Positions 11,905 to 21,030 of a stretch of DNA of 64,000 nt are shown here, in pieces. A program made the position numbers and the translations under genes. Positions within the stretch are counted from its first letter, which is position 1; every line of letters starts with the position of its first letter. The stretch is from positions 1-64,000 of the forward strand of contig WHVA01000460.1 of NCBI GenBank assembly GCA_015179125.1. The letters are read 5' to 3'. Source of the stretch: Gautieria morchelliformis (lineage: Eukaryota > Basidiomycota > Agaricomycetes > Gomphales > Gomphaceae). The notes below the pieces were generated by a model. That model worked only from the letters and a program-made list of their open reading frames with translations, had not been told where the DNA came from and did not search any database.

Positions 11905-12395
11905 TTACCTGTAGCTTCACCCATTTTATTCTCAGATTATAGAAAAGAGGAGGATGAAAGTACATGCCAATCTTATTGTTTGGATATAAAAGATTTATGT
12001 TTGTCCCTCCCCGAGCGGCGGCTCCGCCGACGAGAACGCCTCTTCTTATTTTTACACCTCTTCTTACACCTCTTCTTATTTTTTCTACCCACTGTTAAGA
12101 TACACTATATCATTATAACTATTCATCCTAATACTCCTACTCATATCTATTAGAAGTGTCTATCCAACTATCCGTTATTCTATCTTGTAGTCAGATACTC
12201 TCTCATATGTATATATATCTCTGAGATGTTTAAACATATACAGAATATTCTAATAACATCTATTAGTCTCCTTATAAATACTACTGTATATTCCTATATG
12301 TTGTTATTAATACTCTTATAGTATATATTATATACTCATATATGCTGTATTACATAACCATTATGATTATCCTCCCCAGTGCCATACTCCACATG
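11905..12395. other. AT-rich block inserted in copia-1, origin unknown
   Basis: About 490 bp of very AT-rich sequence (many TATATA and ATATCTATTAG-like runs) interrupts the copia-1 protease-to-integrase region. It carries one short GC-rich palindromic patch near 12005-12035 (GAGCGGCGGCTCCGCCG). AT-rich DNA with isolated GC clusters resembles fungal mitochondrial intergenic DNA, so a nuclear mitochondrial insertion is possible. An AT-rich repeat is the alternative. No open frame is present. Confidence 0.45.
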
Positions 12396-13273
12396 CAGGG
12401 TTGAGGCACAGTATACATGGAATTCAAGATTGGCGCCAAGACGAACACAACCAAATTATGTGATGACATGCTAGACCGAATAATCTTATCAGCATTGGGT
12501 GTTTAACTGATAAGGGTAATATGGTGACTTTCACAGGCACCAGCATCAATGTCAAAATGCGAGCTGGAGTTATTTTTGCCAAGGGACAGAAGCACGGGCG
12601 GCTGTTCTGCATGAAGGCATGAGTCACTCGATCAGCTGAGGCATGAGACTTTGCCACAGTGGCAAAGGGAAGGTCATGGGACAAATGCACAGAATACTCA
12701 GTCACATCAGTATAAGTTCTATTAAAATGCTGAAGAACAATGATCTAGTTACTGTACTGGACTTGAAATGGATTAGTCAAAGAAGCTGAGTCAGTGCAAG
12801 GAATGCATACAGGGAAAGCAGCACATGGAGCCGTTCCCCAAAAGAGCCGAGGACACTGTCAATCAGGTAACAGTATCCAATGTATGGGGGCCTGCCCAGA
12901 CCGAGGGACCGTCACCTGAAAGGTACTTCTATTCTTTCACAGATATCAAATCTAGGTACACGGTCATCTATTTCAGGAGCACTAAGGATGAAGCGCTCAG
13001 GCACTTTGAAACATACAAGGTGTTTCTCAAGACCCAAACAGGTCAGAAGTTGAAGTGTTTTCACTCAGACAATGGTGGGAATATATTAACAAGAATTTCA
13101 AGGAGTTTTGTGCAAAGTAGGGTATGATAATGGAAACCACTGCACCATATTCCCCAGCCCAAAATGGGATTGCTGAGCAGCTCAACCATACCTTACTTGA
13201 GCATGAGCGGGCAATGATATTTGCCAAGAATTTGCCGAAAATACTTTGGCCCGAGGTCGTGACTTACACATGT

Positions 13274-13488
13274 GTCATGACTCATTTATTTCTTGTGTCC
13301 AGCTATCCCTATTTTTCCCTTCGACCACACCCCCTCTATGTTTGCTCCATTCGCCCTTTGCCACATTCACCGAACAACCATTCACTACTTGGATCATTCG
13401 CCAGTAGGCATGCCATCAAACACAATCGACATCCTTCACCCGGCTTGATGGTTCATCACTGGCCCCATCATCTTCTCGACTCAACCCC
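13274..13488 (+). repeat. Dispersed repeat, copy A
   Basis: This segment starts GTCATGACTCATTTATTTC and ends near CTCGACTCAACCCC. It is clearly similar to 58487-58698 and 58713-58953, sharing blocks such as CCATCAAACA..ATCGACATCCTT and GGTTCATCACTGG.CCCATCAT. It starts exactly where recognisable copia integrase stops and lies 5' of the LINE ORF1 remnant, so it may be a LINE 5' UTR monomer. Other identities are not excluded. Confidence 0.7.
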
Positions 13489-14849
13489 CTTTGGGTGTTC
13501 CTATGGCCGGAATGCATTCGCGGGACGTCCTACCCATAGATCATGTGGGATCAACCCAGCAGACCAAGAGTCCGGGCAGGGTAACATGTATGCAGGCCTC
13601 AAGTCATGTTTTCGTACATAGGTACCTTCGTCCCCTTTCCTGTTAACATTTCGACCTCTACAATAACCCTCAGCATTGGTGGTTTGGCGTGAGTGTGGAT
13701 AGCTCTCACTCCGCAACCACCACCTACAGACTTAGACCCTCCTGAATCCCCTTCCTCTGATACCATAAATAATGCGCTCAATAAACTACATGATCTCATA
13801 CATAGCATTGCCCTTCCTAAAACAAAAGGCGCAAAAACGTGCTCAATTCCTATCGACACACTACACAACGCACGCAACCTCGTCTCCTCGGCCTGCACCA
13901 CCTTCAGGAACTCACATCTCAACCCTTGAATCTCCACCATCTGTGAAAAGCTCGAATCCATCTCAGCCCACATAGGCCTTGCTGCTCCAACCAGCAAACT
14001 TCGCTCTTATGCCTCTGTACTCGCCGATAACTCGCCGCGCACACCCTCCGAACCCACTCCACCCCGTCACGACACTAAATTTGACCTTACACTCTCCCAG
14101 GCCAACCGTCAGGAGCCGGTTTTTGCTGGTCTGTCAGACGCAGACCTGAAGGACAGGATCAACAAAGCGCTCGGTGAAGCAGGATGTTGGTGGGGAACTC
14201 GCTGGTCATCCCCAGACCCTGACGGGAATGTTAGAGAAGAAGACTGCATGGTTTGCATCAGAGCCGTTGGTCGCCACAGAAGTGGAGACATTTGGATCTC
14301 TACCTGCTCTGAGGATGAACGAAACGACCTCGTCGAGACTTCTCGCCAATGGCTCCCCAAATTGTCCGTCAACCTCTCCATTTCCCCCAGGTTATACCCC
14401 ATCATTGTCCACGGATTTCCCACCTCCTTTGATCCATCACAAGACAGCGATGACATCACCACCCTGTTGGACCAAAACGAGCATATCATTACGCACCCCT
14501 CCTGCTCCAGCATGCCGAGTTCATATCTCGCTCTCCTCGACAAAATGCAAAAATGCACTCCTCCCTGATCCTATATCTCAGTGATCTTGACGCTGCTAAC
14601 AACTGCATCAAGCAGCATATTGCGTATCAAGGATGCCTCCACTCAACCATGTGATTCACGCGCCACCCCCCACAATGCTTCAACTGTTATCGCTTCGGTC
14701 ACTTTGCACGCTCCTGTAAAGACAAGACAAAATGTGGCCTATGCTCAGGACCACATCTCACACATGACTGCAAATGCGCAGATGTGAACAACTGCAGTGA
14801 GGTGGTCACATGCCAACACATTGTCCAGAAATGTTCCCTCTGCGACGGC
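13489..14849 (+). mobile_element. LINE (non-LTR retrotransposon) ORF1 remnant, 5' part only
   Basis: The + strand from about 13700 encodes an ORF1-like protein: a Pro/Ser-rich N-terminus (TPQPPPTDLDPPESPSSDTI), a helical segment (NNALNKLHDLIHSIAL) and a central domain (LSDADLKDRINKALGEAGCW). A C-terminal CCHC zinc-knuckle region follows at about 14675-14845 with CFNCYRFGHFARSCKDKTKC and then CGLCSGPHLTHDC. Three frames are needed to follow it, with stops near 13929 and frame changes near 14560 and 14650, so it is a pseudogene. The match stops at the gypsy LTR at 14850 inside the zinc-knuckle region. No endonuclease or reverse transcriptase is found beyond it. Confidence 0.7.
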
Positions 14850-15311
14850 TGTAAGGGCAACCCTGGCTAGTCGTGGAGATCACACTACCACACAACTGAC
14901 AAGGGGAAATCCAAAGTATGTATAAATGAACAGAGCATACAAGAGAGGGGATTCTCACCTGACAAGGGGAAATCCAAAGAGAAAAGTCTAAGGACCCCCA
15001 ATGTCAGCGAGTCCGTATTATACTACGCTGCGCAGCCAGGGACAACACTTGGCACCCGCCATCAACCCTGCATCCCCCTGACCCTTGATCGACCCTTGAT
15101 GCCACCTATTATGCGAGTCGCTTGATTTCCGACACTGTTCCGGGGCGGAAGTCGGAAATTGGAGTGGAACTGGCAAGGCGAACGGAACTGGTGGAAGTTC
15201 TCCCAGAAGCGGAATCGTTCCCGAAAGCGGATGCGGAGATGGAATCGGAACCGGAAGCGGAGTCGGAAATGGAGTCGGAACTGGAAATGGAAAACAGGGT
15301 GTCCCCTGACA
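14850..15311 (-). repeat. gypsy-1 3' LTR (462 bp)
   Basis: The + strand reads TGTAAGGGCAACCC to GTCCCCTGACA. It is 12 bp longer than the 5' LTR because of a small indel near 15265-15285 in a GGAAATGGA/GGAACTGGA purine-rich stretch. The Pol frame runs about 200 bp into this LTR, so the last 68 or so Pol residues are LTR-encoded. Confidence 0.93.
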
Positions 15312-18300
15312 TCACCCCCCCTCTAGCGTGCTGCGTCCTCGAAGCACGGGACACAAGGGATTGAAATGCCAGCGAGCGGATTCGGCGAGGGGCACCTGGA
15401 TGTGTCCTATAGAACTCCCGGAGTTTGTCAGGAGTGGAAACATCTTGCTCCGGGACCCACGAATTCTCCTCGTACCCATACCCTTCCCATTTCACGAGGA
15501 ATTGGAGTCGTCCTCGCACAAACCGGCTGTCCAGGATCCGTTCCACCACGTAGTGCTCTTCCCCATCTACAATTTCTGGCGGAGGTGGCGGATGAGCCTT
15601 CCGACGTGGAATTGGGTCCTCAAGCATAGGGAGTAACTTCACCACGTTGAAGACGGGGTGGAGGCGGGACATGGACATCGGAAGTCGGAGGCGGTATGCA
15701 TTCCGTCCAACCCTCCGCGTCACTGTGAAGGGCCCAAGGTAGCGGTGGGCAAGCTTCTGCGAAGGGCGTGTGGTGCGGATGTCACTTGCATCTAGGTACA
15801 CCTTGTCTCCAACTTGGTACTCTGGGGCAGGAACCCGGCGTCGGTTGTAGTACCTTGCCATGTCATCCTTGGCCTTCGCAAGGGCCGACTTGGCTTCCGA
15901 AAGGGTGGAGTCCATGCGGTCTCGGAACTCATTGACCGTCTCGAGTCGGGAGTCAGCCTGGCGTGGTTCGAAGCCCATCCGCGGGTGTCGTCCGGAGTCA
16001 AGCATGAAGGGAGTCTGTTGCGTGGCGGAATGGACATGGTTGTTGTATTGGAATTCCGCCAGCGGAAGTAACTCATCCCAGTCATCCTGCCTCTCGTTGA
16101 CAAAGAGGCGGAGATATTGCTCCAACTCCTGATTGACCCGTTCCGTCTGTCCGTCACCCTGCGGATGGTACGCTGTGGTGGTAGCCAGCTTTATGCCGAG
16201 CAGGCGGTAGAGCTCCCGAGTCAGTTCCGCGACAAACTGCGGACCTCGGTCGGAAACGACTTGCTTCGGGAGCCCATGCAACTTCCAGACATGTGCAAGG
16301 AACAGGCGGGCCGCTCCGAGGGCTGTGATCGTCGTGTGCGTCGGAATGAAGTGGGACACCTTGCTCACCGAATCCACGACGTTCATGATCGCGTCGTAGC
16401 CATGAGACTCTGGGAGTTCAACGATGAAGTCGACACTGATGGTGTCCCAGCGGGATTCGGGAATCGGGAGCGGAACAAGTTCTCCGACGGGCGGATGTCG
16501 TTGCGCTTTGGTTCGGAGACAAAGGTCACACGTCTTCACGTACTGTCCGATGTAGCGGGACATCTGAGGCCACCAGTAATTCCGAGCCACTAACTCCAGC
16601 GTCTTCCACCTGCCAGCATGCCCAGCGACCCATGTGTCATGGTGCTGGGACACGATGCGACGGCGGAGGTCCGCCCCACCCGGAACATAGACCTTGCCCC
16701 TGAAGTGGAGCAGTCCATCACGTTCCGACCATTCCGCTGCCCGTACAGACCGTGAGTGCCCTTTCCGGAGTTCCTCCACTGCCTTCACCACCGACTCCTC
16801 CTTCTCTCCATTCCGGTACTGCCTCCGGATATCCCGGAGCATTTCCGCTTCCGCCCCAACTGCAGTTACTCCTTCTAGGGCACGGATTGCAAAGAGACTA
16901 GGGCGGAGCAGTGTCATATCCGCGTTGTCTCCACTTCCGCTTCCGTGATCCGTGCGGCGGGATAGGGCATCGGGCTTGCCCATGGTGCGGCCGGGGCGGT
17001 GGTGGAGCATGAAGTCGAACCGGGACAGGTGTAGGGACCACCGTGCTTGTCGTCGGTTCAGCTTCTTAGATGTGCGGAAATACTCGAGGTTCTTGTGGTC
17101 TGTCCAGATCTCAAAAGGGCATAGAGCACCCTCGAGGAAGTGTCGCCACTCCTCCAGCGCTCGGATGATTGCCAGCATCTCCTTGTCATGGATCTCATAG
17201 TTCCGCTCGACCGGACTAAGGCTCTTAGAGAAGAAGGCAATCGGATGCCACCCCCCACCATCTTCCAATGACTGCTGTGACAAGACCGCTCCGGTAGCTG
17301 CGTCGGAAGAATCCGCCTCGACTCGATAAGGGCGAGAGTCGTCGGGAAAGATCAGGACCGGAGCGGAAGTGATCAGCTCCTTGAGTTTGTCAAAGGAAGT
17401 CTGTTCCGGCTCTCCCCACCGCCATCCAACCTCTTTCTTGGTGAGGTCGAAGAGGGCACGGGCGTGGCAGGAGAAGTCCTTGATGAACCGCCGGTAGAAA
17501 TTGACAAACCCAACGAAGGACTGGACCTCCTTCTTGTTTCGCGGCACGGGCCAATCCGATACACCGGAAACTTTGACTGGGTCCATTTCCACCTTTCCTT
17601 CCGACACAATCACCCCAAGATACTCTATCCGCGTCCGCTCAAATTCGCACTTTTCCGGCTTGAGACACAGGTTGTACTCCCGGAGCCGTTCCAGCACTCT
17701 CCGCACGACTTCCCGATGTTCGGACATTGTTTTCGTGAAAATGAGGATGTCATCGAGGTAGACGCAGACAACCCCTTCTGCTATCATGTCACGGAAAATA
17801 TCATTCATCATCATCTGGAACGTGGCAGGACTGTTGGTGAGGCCAAAGAACATGACCTGTGGCTCAAAGAGTCCTCGATTGGTGCGGAATGCGGCCTTCC
17901 ACTCGTCTCCCTCCCGGATCCGGACATTGTTGAAGCCCCAGCGGACATCCAGCTTAGTGAAGTACCTCGCCCCGCGGAGTTGTGTGATCAGTTCGGAAAT
18001 GAGTGGAATGGGGTACCGGTTCTTGATCGTGATCGCATTCAAGGCCCGGTAGTCCTGCACAAGTCTGAGCGAGCCATCCTTCTTCTTGATGAAGAACACC
18101 GGAGATGCCATGGGTGACTTGGAGGGGCAGATCCTCCCTGTACGGAGGTTTTCCGCAAGGAATGCATCGAGCTCTACCTGCTCCTTGGGTGACAGTGGGT
18201 AGACCTTGCAGTTGGTGGGCTTTGACCCAGGCTCCAACTCGATGGCGTGGTCCCACAGCTTCCGTGGAGGCAGGGTATCAAACGACTCCTTGGAAAAGAC

Positions 18301-19221
18301 GTCCTCGAACTCTCGCAGGTACTCCGGAATTTCCGCCTCTACTCTATCATGCCTCTTGGAGGCTTCAGCAAGGCGTTGCGAAATATTTCCGGTGGCGCGG
18401 ATGTGTTCCGCTTCCGGCGGAAGGTTTACGTACAGCAAGCGCTCCCCTTCCGCCAGAATGTCTTCCGGGCCGAGTCGGATGACGTCGGAATCGGAATCGG
18501 AAGTGGGATCCGGTTCAAATTCCGCTTCCGAGTCTTCTTCTGCAAGCAGTGGATGGGGGCCAGAACGACATGTCTGTATGAGCCGTTCGGTCTTCCGCTG
18601 CTCCTGGCGTTCCTTCCGCACTTCCGACCGGCACATGTGACACTTGGCTGGACATCGACTCATCAGTACCTTCCGAGTCTGCCAATTGATCTCCGGGTTG
18701 TGCTCCTGAAGCCAGGTAAACCCGAGGATGATGTCCTGCTTCCCCAGGCTGGTGACTGCAAAGGAAGTGCGTTCTGAGTGTCCATCGTAGCGGAGAATTG
18801 TGTCTACTATCTCCGTGATGGACCCTGCCTCATTGGGGCTTCCATCCACATTGAACACCGGGATTGCGCATTGCAACTTCCGCGTGGTCAGTCGGTTCCG
18901 TTCCACATAGTCCCGGTCCATAAACTGACCAGTGGCCCCGCAATCGACAAGGGCGGGTCCGGATTTGACTTCCGCCGTATCTGTCGTCTGGATCTCCACC
19001 TTAATGACTAGTGACTTGGGGCCAGGGGTGGCAGCAACAACATAGCGCTTCGGAAGGCGTCTCTCCCAAGGGCGGATGCGGGATGGATGGGGTGTCAGAT
19101 TTGGGTTTTGTGTGACTTTATCCGGTGGGTCTGTACGAAGTGAGGGGAGTGGGGGCTTTTCATTCTCTACTTCAAGACAGGCAAACCGGTTATGTACAGG
19201 CAGCAGGGGCACACATCTCAC
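15109..19221 (-). CDS. pol: gypsy-1 Pol polyprotein (protease, RT, RNase H, integrase, chromodomain)
   Basis: The open frame of 1370 codons contains, in order, an aspartic protease with ALVDCGATG (Cys where DSG is usual), a reverse transcriptase with VCVYLDDILIF, and RNase H with DSSDAATGAVLSQ and WTDHKNLEYF. An HHCC zinc domain follows (HHDTWVAGHAG..CDLC), then an integrase core with DFIVELP, VVSDRGPQF and GDGQTERVNQELEQ. A C-terminal chromodomain (FLVKWEGYGYEENSWVPEQD) ends it. The chromodomain marks it as a chromovirus, a group known to target histone-marked chromatin. The frame overlaps the Gag stop by 4 nt in the -1 frame relative to Gag; Pol is presumably made by frameshifting or coupling as known for the family. 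Confidence 0.93.
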   Translation of the reverse strand: MRCVPLLPVHNRFACLEVENEKPPLPSLRTDPPDKVTQNPNLTPHPSRIRPWERRLPKRYVVAATPGPKSLVIKVEIQTTDTAEVKSGPALVDCGATGQFMDRDYVERNRLTTRKLQCAIPVFNVDGSPNEAGSITEIVDTILRYDGHSERTSFAVTSLGKQDIILGFTWLQEHNPEINWQTRKVLMSRCPAKCHMCRSEVRKERQEQRKTERLIQTCRSGPHPLLAEEDSEAEFEPDPTSDSDSDVIRLGPEDILAEGERLLYVNLPPEAEHIRATGNISQRLAEASKRHDRVEAEIPEYLREFEDVFSKESFDTLPPRKLWDHAIELEPGSKPTNCKVYPLSPKEQVELDAFLAENLRTGRICPSKSPMASPVFFIKKKDGSLRLVQDYRALNAITIKNRYPIPLISELITQLRGARYFTKLDVRWGFNNVRIREGDEWKAAFRTNRGLFEPQVMFFGLTNSPATFQMMMNDIFRDMIAEGVVCVYLDDILIFTKTMSEHREVVRRVLERLREYNLCLKPEKCEFERTRIEYLGVIVSEGKVEMDPVKVSGVSDWPVPRNKKEVQSFVGFVNFYRRFIKDFSCHARALFDLTKKEVGWRWGEPEQTSFDKLKELITSAPVLIFPDDSRPYRVEADSSDAATGAVLSQQSLEDGGGWHPIAFFSKSLSPVERNYEIHDKEMLAIIRALEEWRHFLEGALCPFEIWTDHKNLEYFRTSKKLNRRQARWSLHLSRFDFMLHHRPGRTMGKPDALSRRTDHGSGSGDNADMTLLRPSLFAIRALEGVTAVGAEAEMLRDIRRQYRNGEKEESVVKAVEELRKGHSRSVRAAEWSERDGLLHFRGKVYVPGGADLRRRIVSQHHDTWVAGHAGRWKTLELVARNYWWPQMSRYIGQYVKTCDLCLRTKAQRHPPVGELVPLPIPESRWDTISVDFIVELPESHGYDAIMNVVDSVSKVSHFIPTHTTITALGAARLFLAHVWKLHGLPKQVVSDRGPQFVAELTRELYRLLGIKLATTTAYHPQGDGQTERVNQELEQYLRLFVNERQDDWDELLPLAEFQYNNHVHSATQQTPFMLDSGRHPRMGFEPRQADSRLETVNEFRDRMDSTLSEAKSALAKAKDDMARYYNRRRVPAPEYQVGDKVYLDASDIRTTRPSQKLAHRYLGPFTVTRRVGRNAYRLRLPMSMSRLHPVFNVVKLLPMLEDPIPRRKAHPPPPPEIVDGEEHYVVERILDSRFVRGRLQFLVKWEGYGYEENSWVPEQDVSTPDKLREFYRTHPGAPRRIRSLAFQSLVSRASRTQHARGGVMSGDTLFSISSSDSISDSASGSDSISASAFGNDSASGRTSTSSVRLASSTPISDFRPGTVSEIKRLA

Positions 19222-20393
19222 CCGCTGCGTGTCACAAAATCCGACGCATCTTCCGCTTCCAGTAGACCATGTTCCGCATTTTCGGAAAGTTCTTCCGCAG
19301 TGGGCACTCCGTTTATGTCTGCAAGTGCGAGGAACTCTGGAAGGATCTCGAGTTTCTCCTCTGTGGTCATAAGCGGGATATCAAAGGCTTGGGGGCACTC
19401 GCGAGCATAGTGGCCTGGTTGTCGGCAGCGGAAGCAGGTGATAGTTCCGTGGCCTTTTCCGCACATGCGGTCAACATCCATCGGGGCAGGGCCACTCTTC
19501 GAGGGAGGAGGGCTATGGTTCCTAATAGGAGCAGGCGGAGCAAGCATCGGAAATAATTTCCGCGTGGGAATGAATGTGCTTCCGGGTTTTGGCACAGGTG
19601 GAGTAGGACGAGCGGAACTGCGTGTCGTGTTCCGACTCGTCTCCACGAAGGCCTCATTTGCCTCCCTGTTCCGAGAAACCTTCTGCGCAGCTTGGTACCA
19701 CCCTTCCGGGTCATCAAAATCCGGAGCTCCATCCCCAAGCAGCGCAACTTGGTTCTGGAGTGTCGGATCAAGTCCTCGTCGGAATTTGATGACGATCGTC
19801 TTGTCGTCGTCATATTCCGCAAGGTCGATGAGCTCCTGGAAGCGATCGATGTAGTCATCGACCGGATCTTTGGCCTGGTACCAGCTCGTCCCCTCGAGCT
19901 TTGTAAGGGCTGTGAGCTGCTCGTTTTTCGGGCAGAACTGGTCGGAAAATGTTTTCTCGAACGCGTCCCAGTCCCGGAAGTAGTTCCCCTTGCCCTTTGC
20001 TTCATGTCGGATCACCTTGTTTGCAAAACGGGCTGCGCGGTCCGATTTGAAAAAGGACAATGTCCAGTGAATCCGAGCCTGGTCATTCGGAAAGAGGTCT
20101 CCGACAATTGCGAAGTAGATGCTGCATGTGTTGAAGAATGCGCGTCCCTTCTCCCGATCTCCGTCAAAGTCCGCCGGAGTTGCGGGTTTGACCTTTGCTA
20201 ACTTCGCGGACATCCTCTTTTCCGCTAGTTCCGCTTTTCCGAAATCCGGATCATCCAGCATTTCATTTCCACCACCTTGTGGAATATCTAACTTAGCCAA
20301 AATCGCTTGTAAGGCTGTTTCAATCGCGTCGGTCTTCATCCGGTTCCGCGTCAATTCCTCCTCCATATTCCGAAGACGATCGTCCGGATCCAT
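19218..20393 (-). CDS. gag: gypsy-1 Gag
   Basis: From ATG 20393 (MDPDDRLRNMEEELTRNR) the frame runs to the TGA at 19218-19220. It can be extended upstream without a stop to the LTR border, but 20393 is the first convincing ATG. The protein has an N-terminal coiled-coil-like segment, a Ty3-type capsid region (PATPADFDGDREKGRAF..FFKSDRAARFA), a Pro-rich linker and one CCHC zinc knuckle (CFRCRQPGHYARECPQ) before an acidic C-terminus. It would form the particle shell and bind the element's RNA. Confidence 0.9.
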   Translation of the reverse strand: MDPDDRLRNMEEELTRNRMKTDAIETALQAILAKLDIPQGGGNEMLDDPDFGKAELAEKRMSAKLAKVKPATPADFDGDREKGRAFFNTCSIYFAIVGDLFPNDQARIHWTLSFFKSDRAARFANKVIRHEAKGKGNYFRDWDAFEKTFSDQFCPKNEQLTALTKLEGTSWYQAKDPVDDYIDRFQELIDLAEYDDDKTIVIKFRRGLDPTLQNQVALLGDGAPDFDDPEGWYQAAQKVSRNREANEAFVETSRNTTRSSARPTPPVPKPGSTFIPTRKLFPMLAPPAPIRNHSPPPSKSGPAPMDVDRMCGKGHGTITCFRCRQPGHYARECPQAFDIPLMTTEEKLEILPEFLALADINGVPTAEELSENAEHGLLEAEDASDFVTRSG

Positions 20394-20568
20394 GTTGGAC
20401 GGAGAAATATGGGACGGGATTTCCGGGGTTGGGAGCTCGACGTAAGAAGAGGGGCTGTCGTACGCTGTATGTGCGGAAGAGGTTGCGATCTCCGAGTCGC
20501 TGTCTCCGATTCCGAACGCACCTATGGCGAATGCAACGCACAGTACGACCGCCGGTCCTCTAGGGGAG

Positions 20569-20578
20569 AGACTTTTCT
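20569..20578 (-). other. Putative self-priming primer-binding site of gypsy-1
   Basis: Two nucleotides inside the 5' LTR edge the + strand reads AGACTTTTCT (20569-20578). Its reverse complement AGAAAAGTCT occurs within the LTR at 20711-20720. Chromoviruses of the Tf1/sushi group prime reverse transcription by folding the transcript's 5' end onto such a site. The match here is 10 nt. I did not establish the transcript start, so this is an inference. Confidence 0.4.
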
Positions 20579-20580
20579 GC

Positions 20581-21030
20581 TGTAAGGGCAACCCTGGCTA
20601 GTCGTGGAGATCACACTACCACACAACTGACAAGGGGAAATCCAAAGTATGTATAAATGAACAGAGCATACAAGAGAGGGGGTTCTCACCTGACAAGGGG
20701 AAATCCAAAGAGAAAAGTCTAAGGACCCCCAATGTCAGCGAGTCCGTATTATACTACGCTGCGCAGCCAGGGACAACACTTGGCACCCGCCATCAACCCT
20801 GCATCCCCCTGACCCTTGATCGACCCTTGATGCCACCTATTATGCGAGTCGCTTGATTTCCGACACTGTTCCGGGGCGGAAGTCGGAAATTGGAGTGGAA
20901 CTGGCAAGGCGAACGGAACTGGTGGAAGTTCTCCCAGAAGCGGAATCGTTCCCGAAAGCGGATGCGGAGATGGAATCGGAACCGGAAGCGGAGTCGGAAA
21001 TGGAAATGGAAAACAGGGTGTCCCCTGACA
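20581..21030 (-). repeat. gypsy-1 5' LTR (450 bp)
   Basis: The + strand reads TGTAAGGGCAACCC to GTCCCCTGACA, identical to 14850-15311 apart from one base near 20680 and the 12-bp indel. It should hold the element's promoter and transcript start. Confidence 0.93.

Larger units (their letters stand above)
7261..13273 (+). mobile_element. Broken Ty1/copia element (copia-1), split by other insertions
   Basis: Copia-type parts lie in order on the + strand. A primer-binding-site-like motif is at 7261-7275 and the start of Gag is at 7360 (MLTSNNTYKINPLNRDNYVAW). More Gag appears from about 11205, then a zinc knuckle near 11608 (NCGKKGHYVKDCW) and an aspartic protease-like DSAATMHI near 11790. Integrase pieces lie at 12825-13250 (YFYSFTDIKSRYTVIYF, YSPAQNGIAEQLN). 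Reverse transcriptase, RNase H and a 3' LTR are not seen; a different repeat starts at 13274. A DIRS-like remnant sits inside Gag (about 7633-11204) and an AT-rich block inside the protease/integrase interval. The element is clearly dead, with many breaks, and older than the gypsy element nearby. Confidence 0.75.
14850..21030 (-). mobile_element. Ty3/gypsy chromovirus (gypsy-1), appears whole and young
   Basis: The element is 6181 bp, oriented on the minus strand, with LTRs at 20581-21030 (5') and 14850-15311 (3'). Read in its own direction each LTR starts TGTCAGGGG and ends CCCTTACA. By eye the two LTRs differ by one substitution and one 12-bp indel, so insertion was recent. Gag and Pol frames are both open over their full length and all expected domains are present; I see no break. 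No 5-bp target duplication is seen: ACGGC flanks the left side, GTCAC the right. The left flank is a LINE ORF1 remnant. A partial LTR of the same family lies at 63003-63347. Confidence 0.92.
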
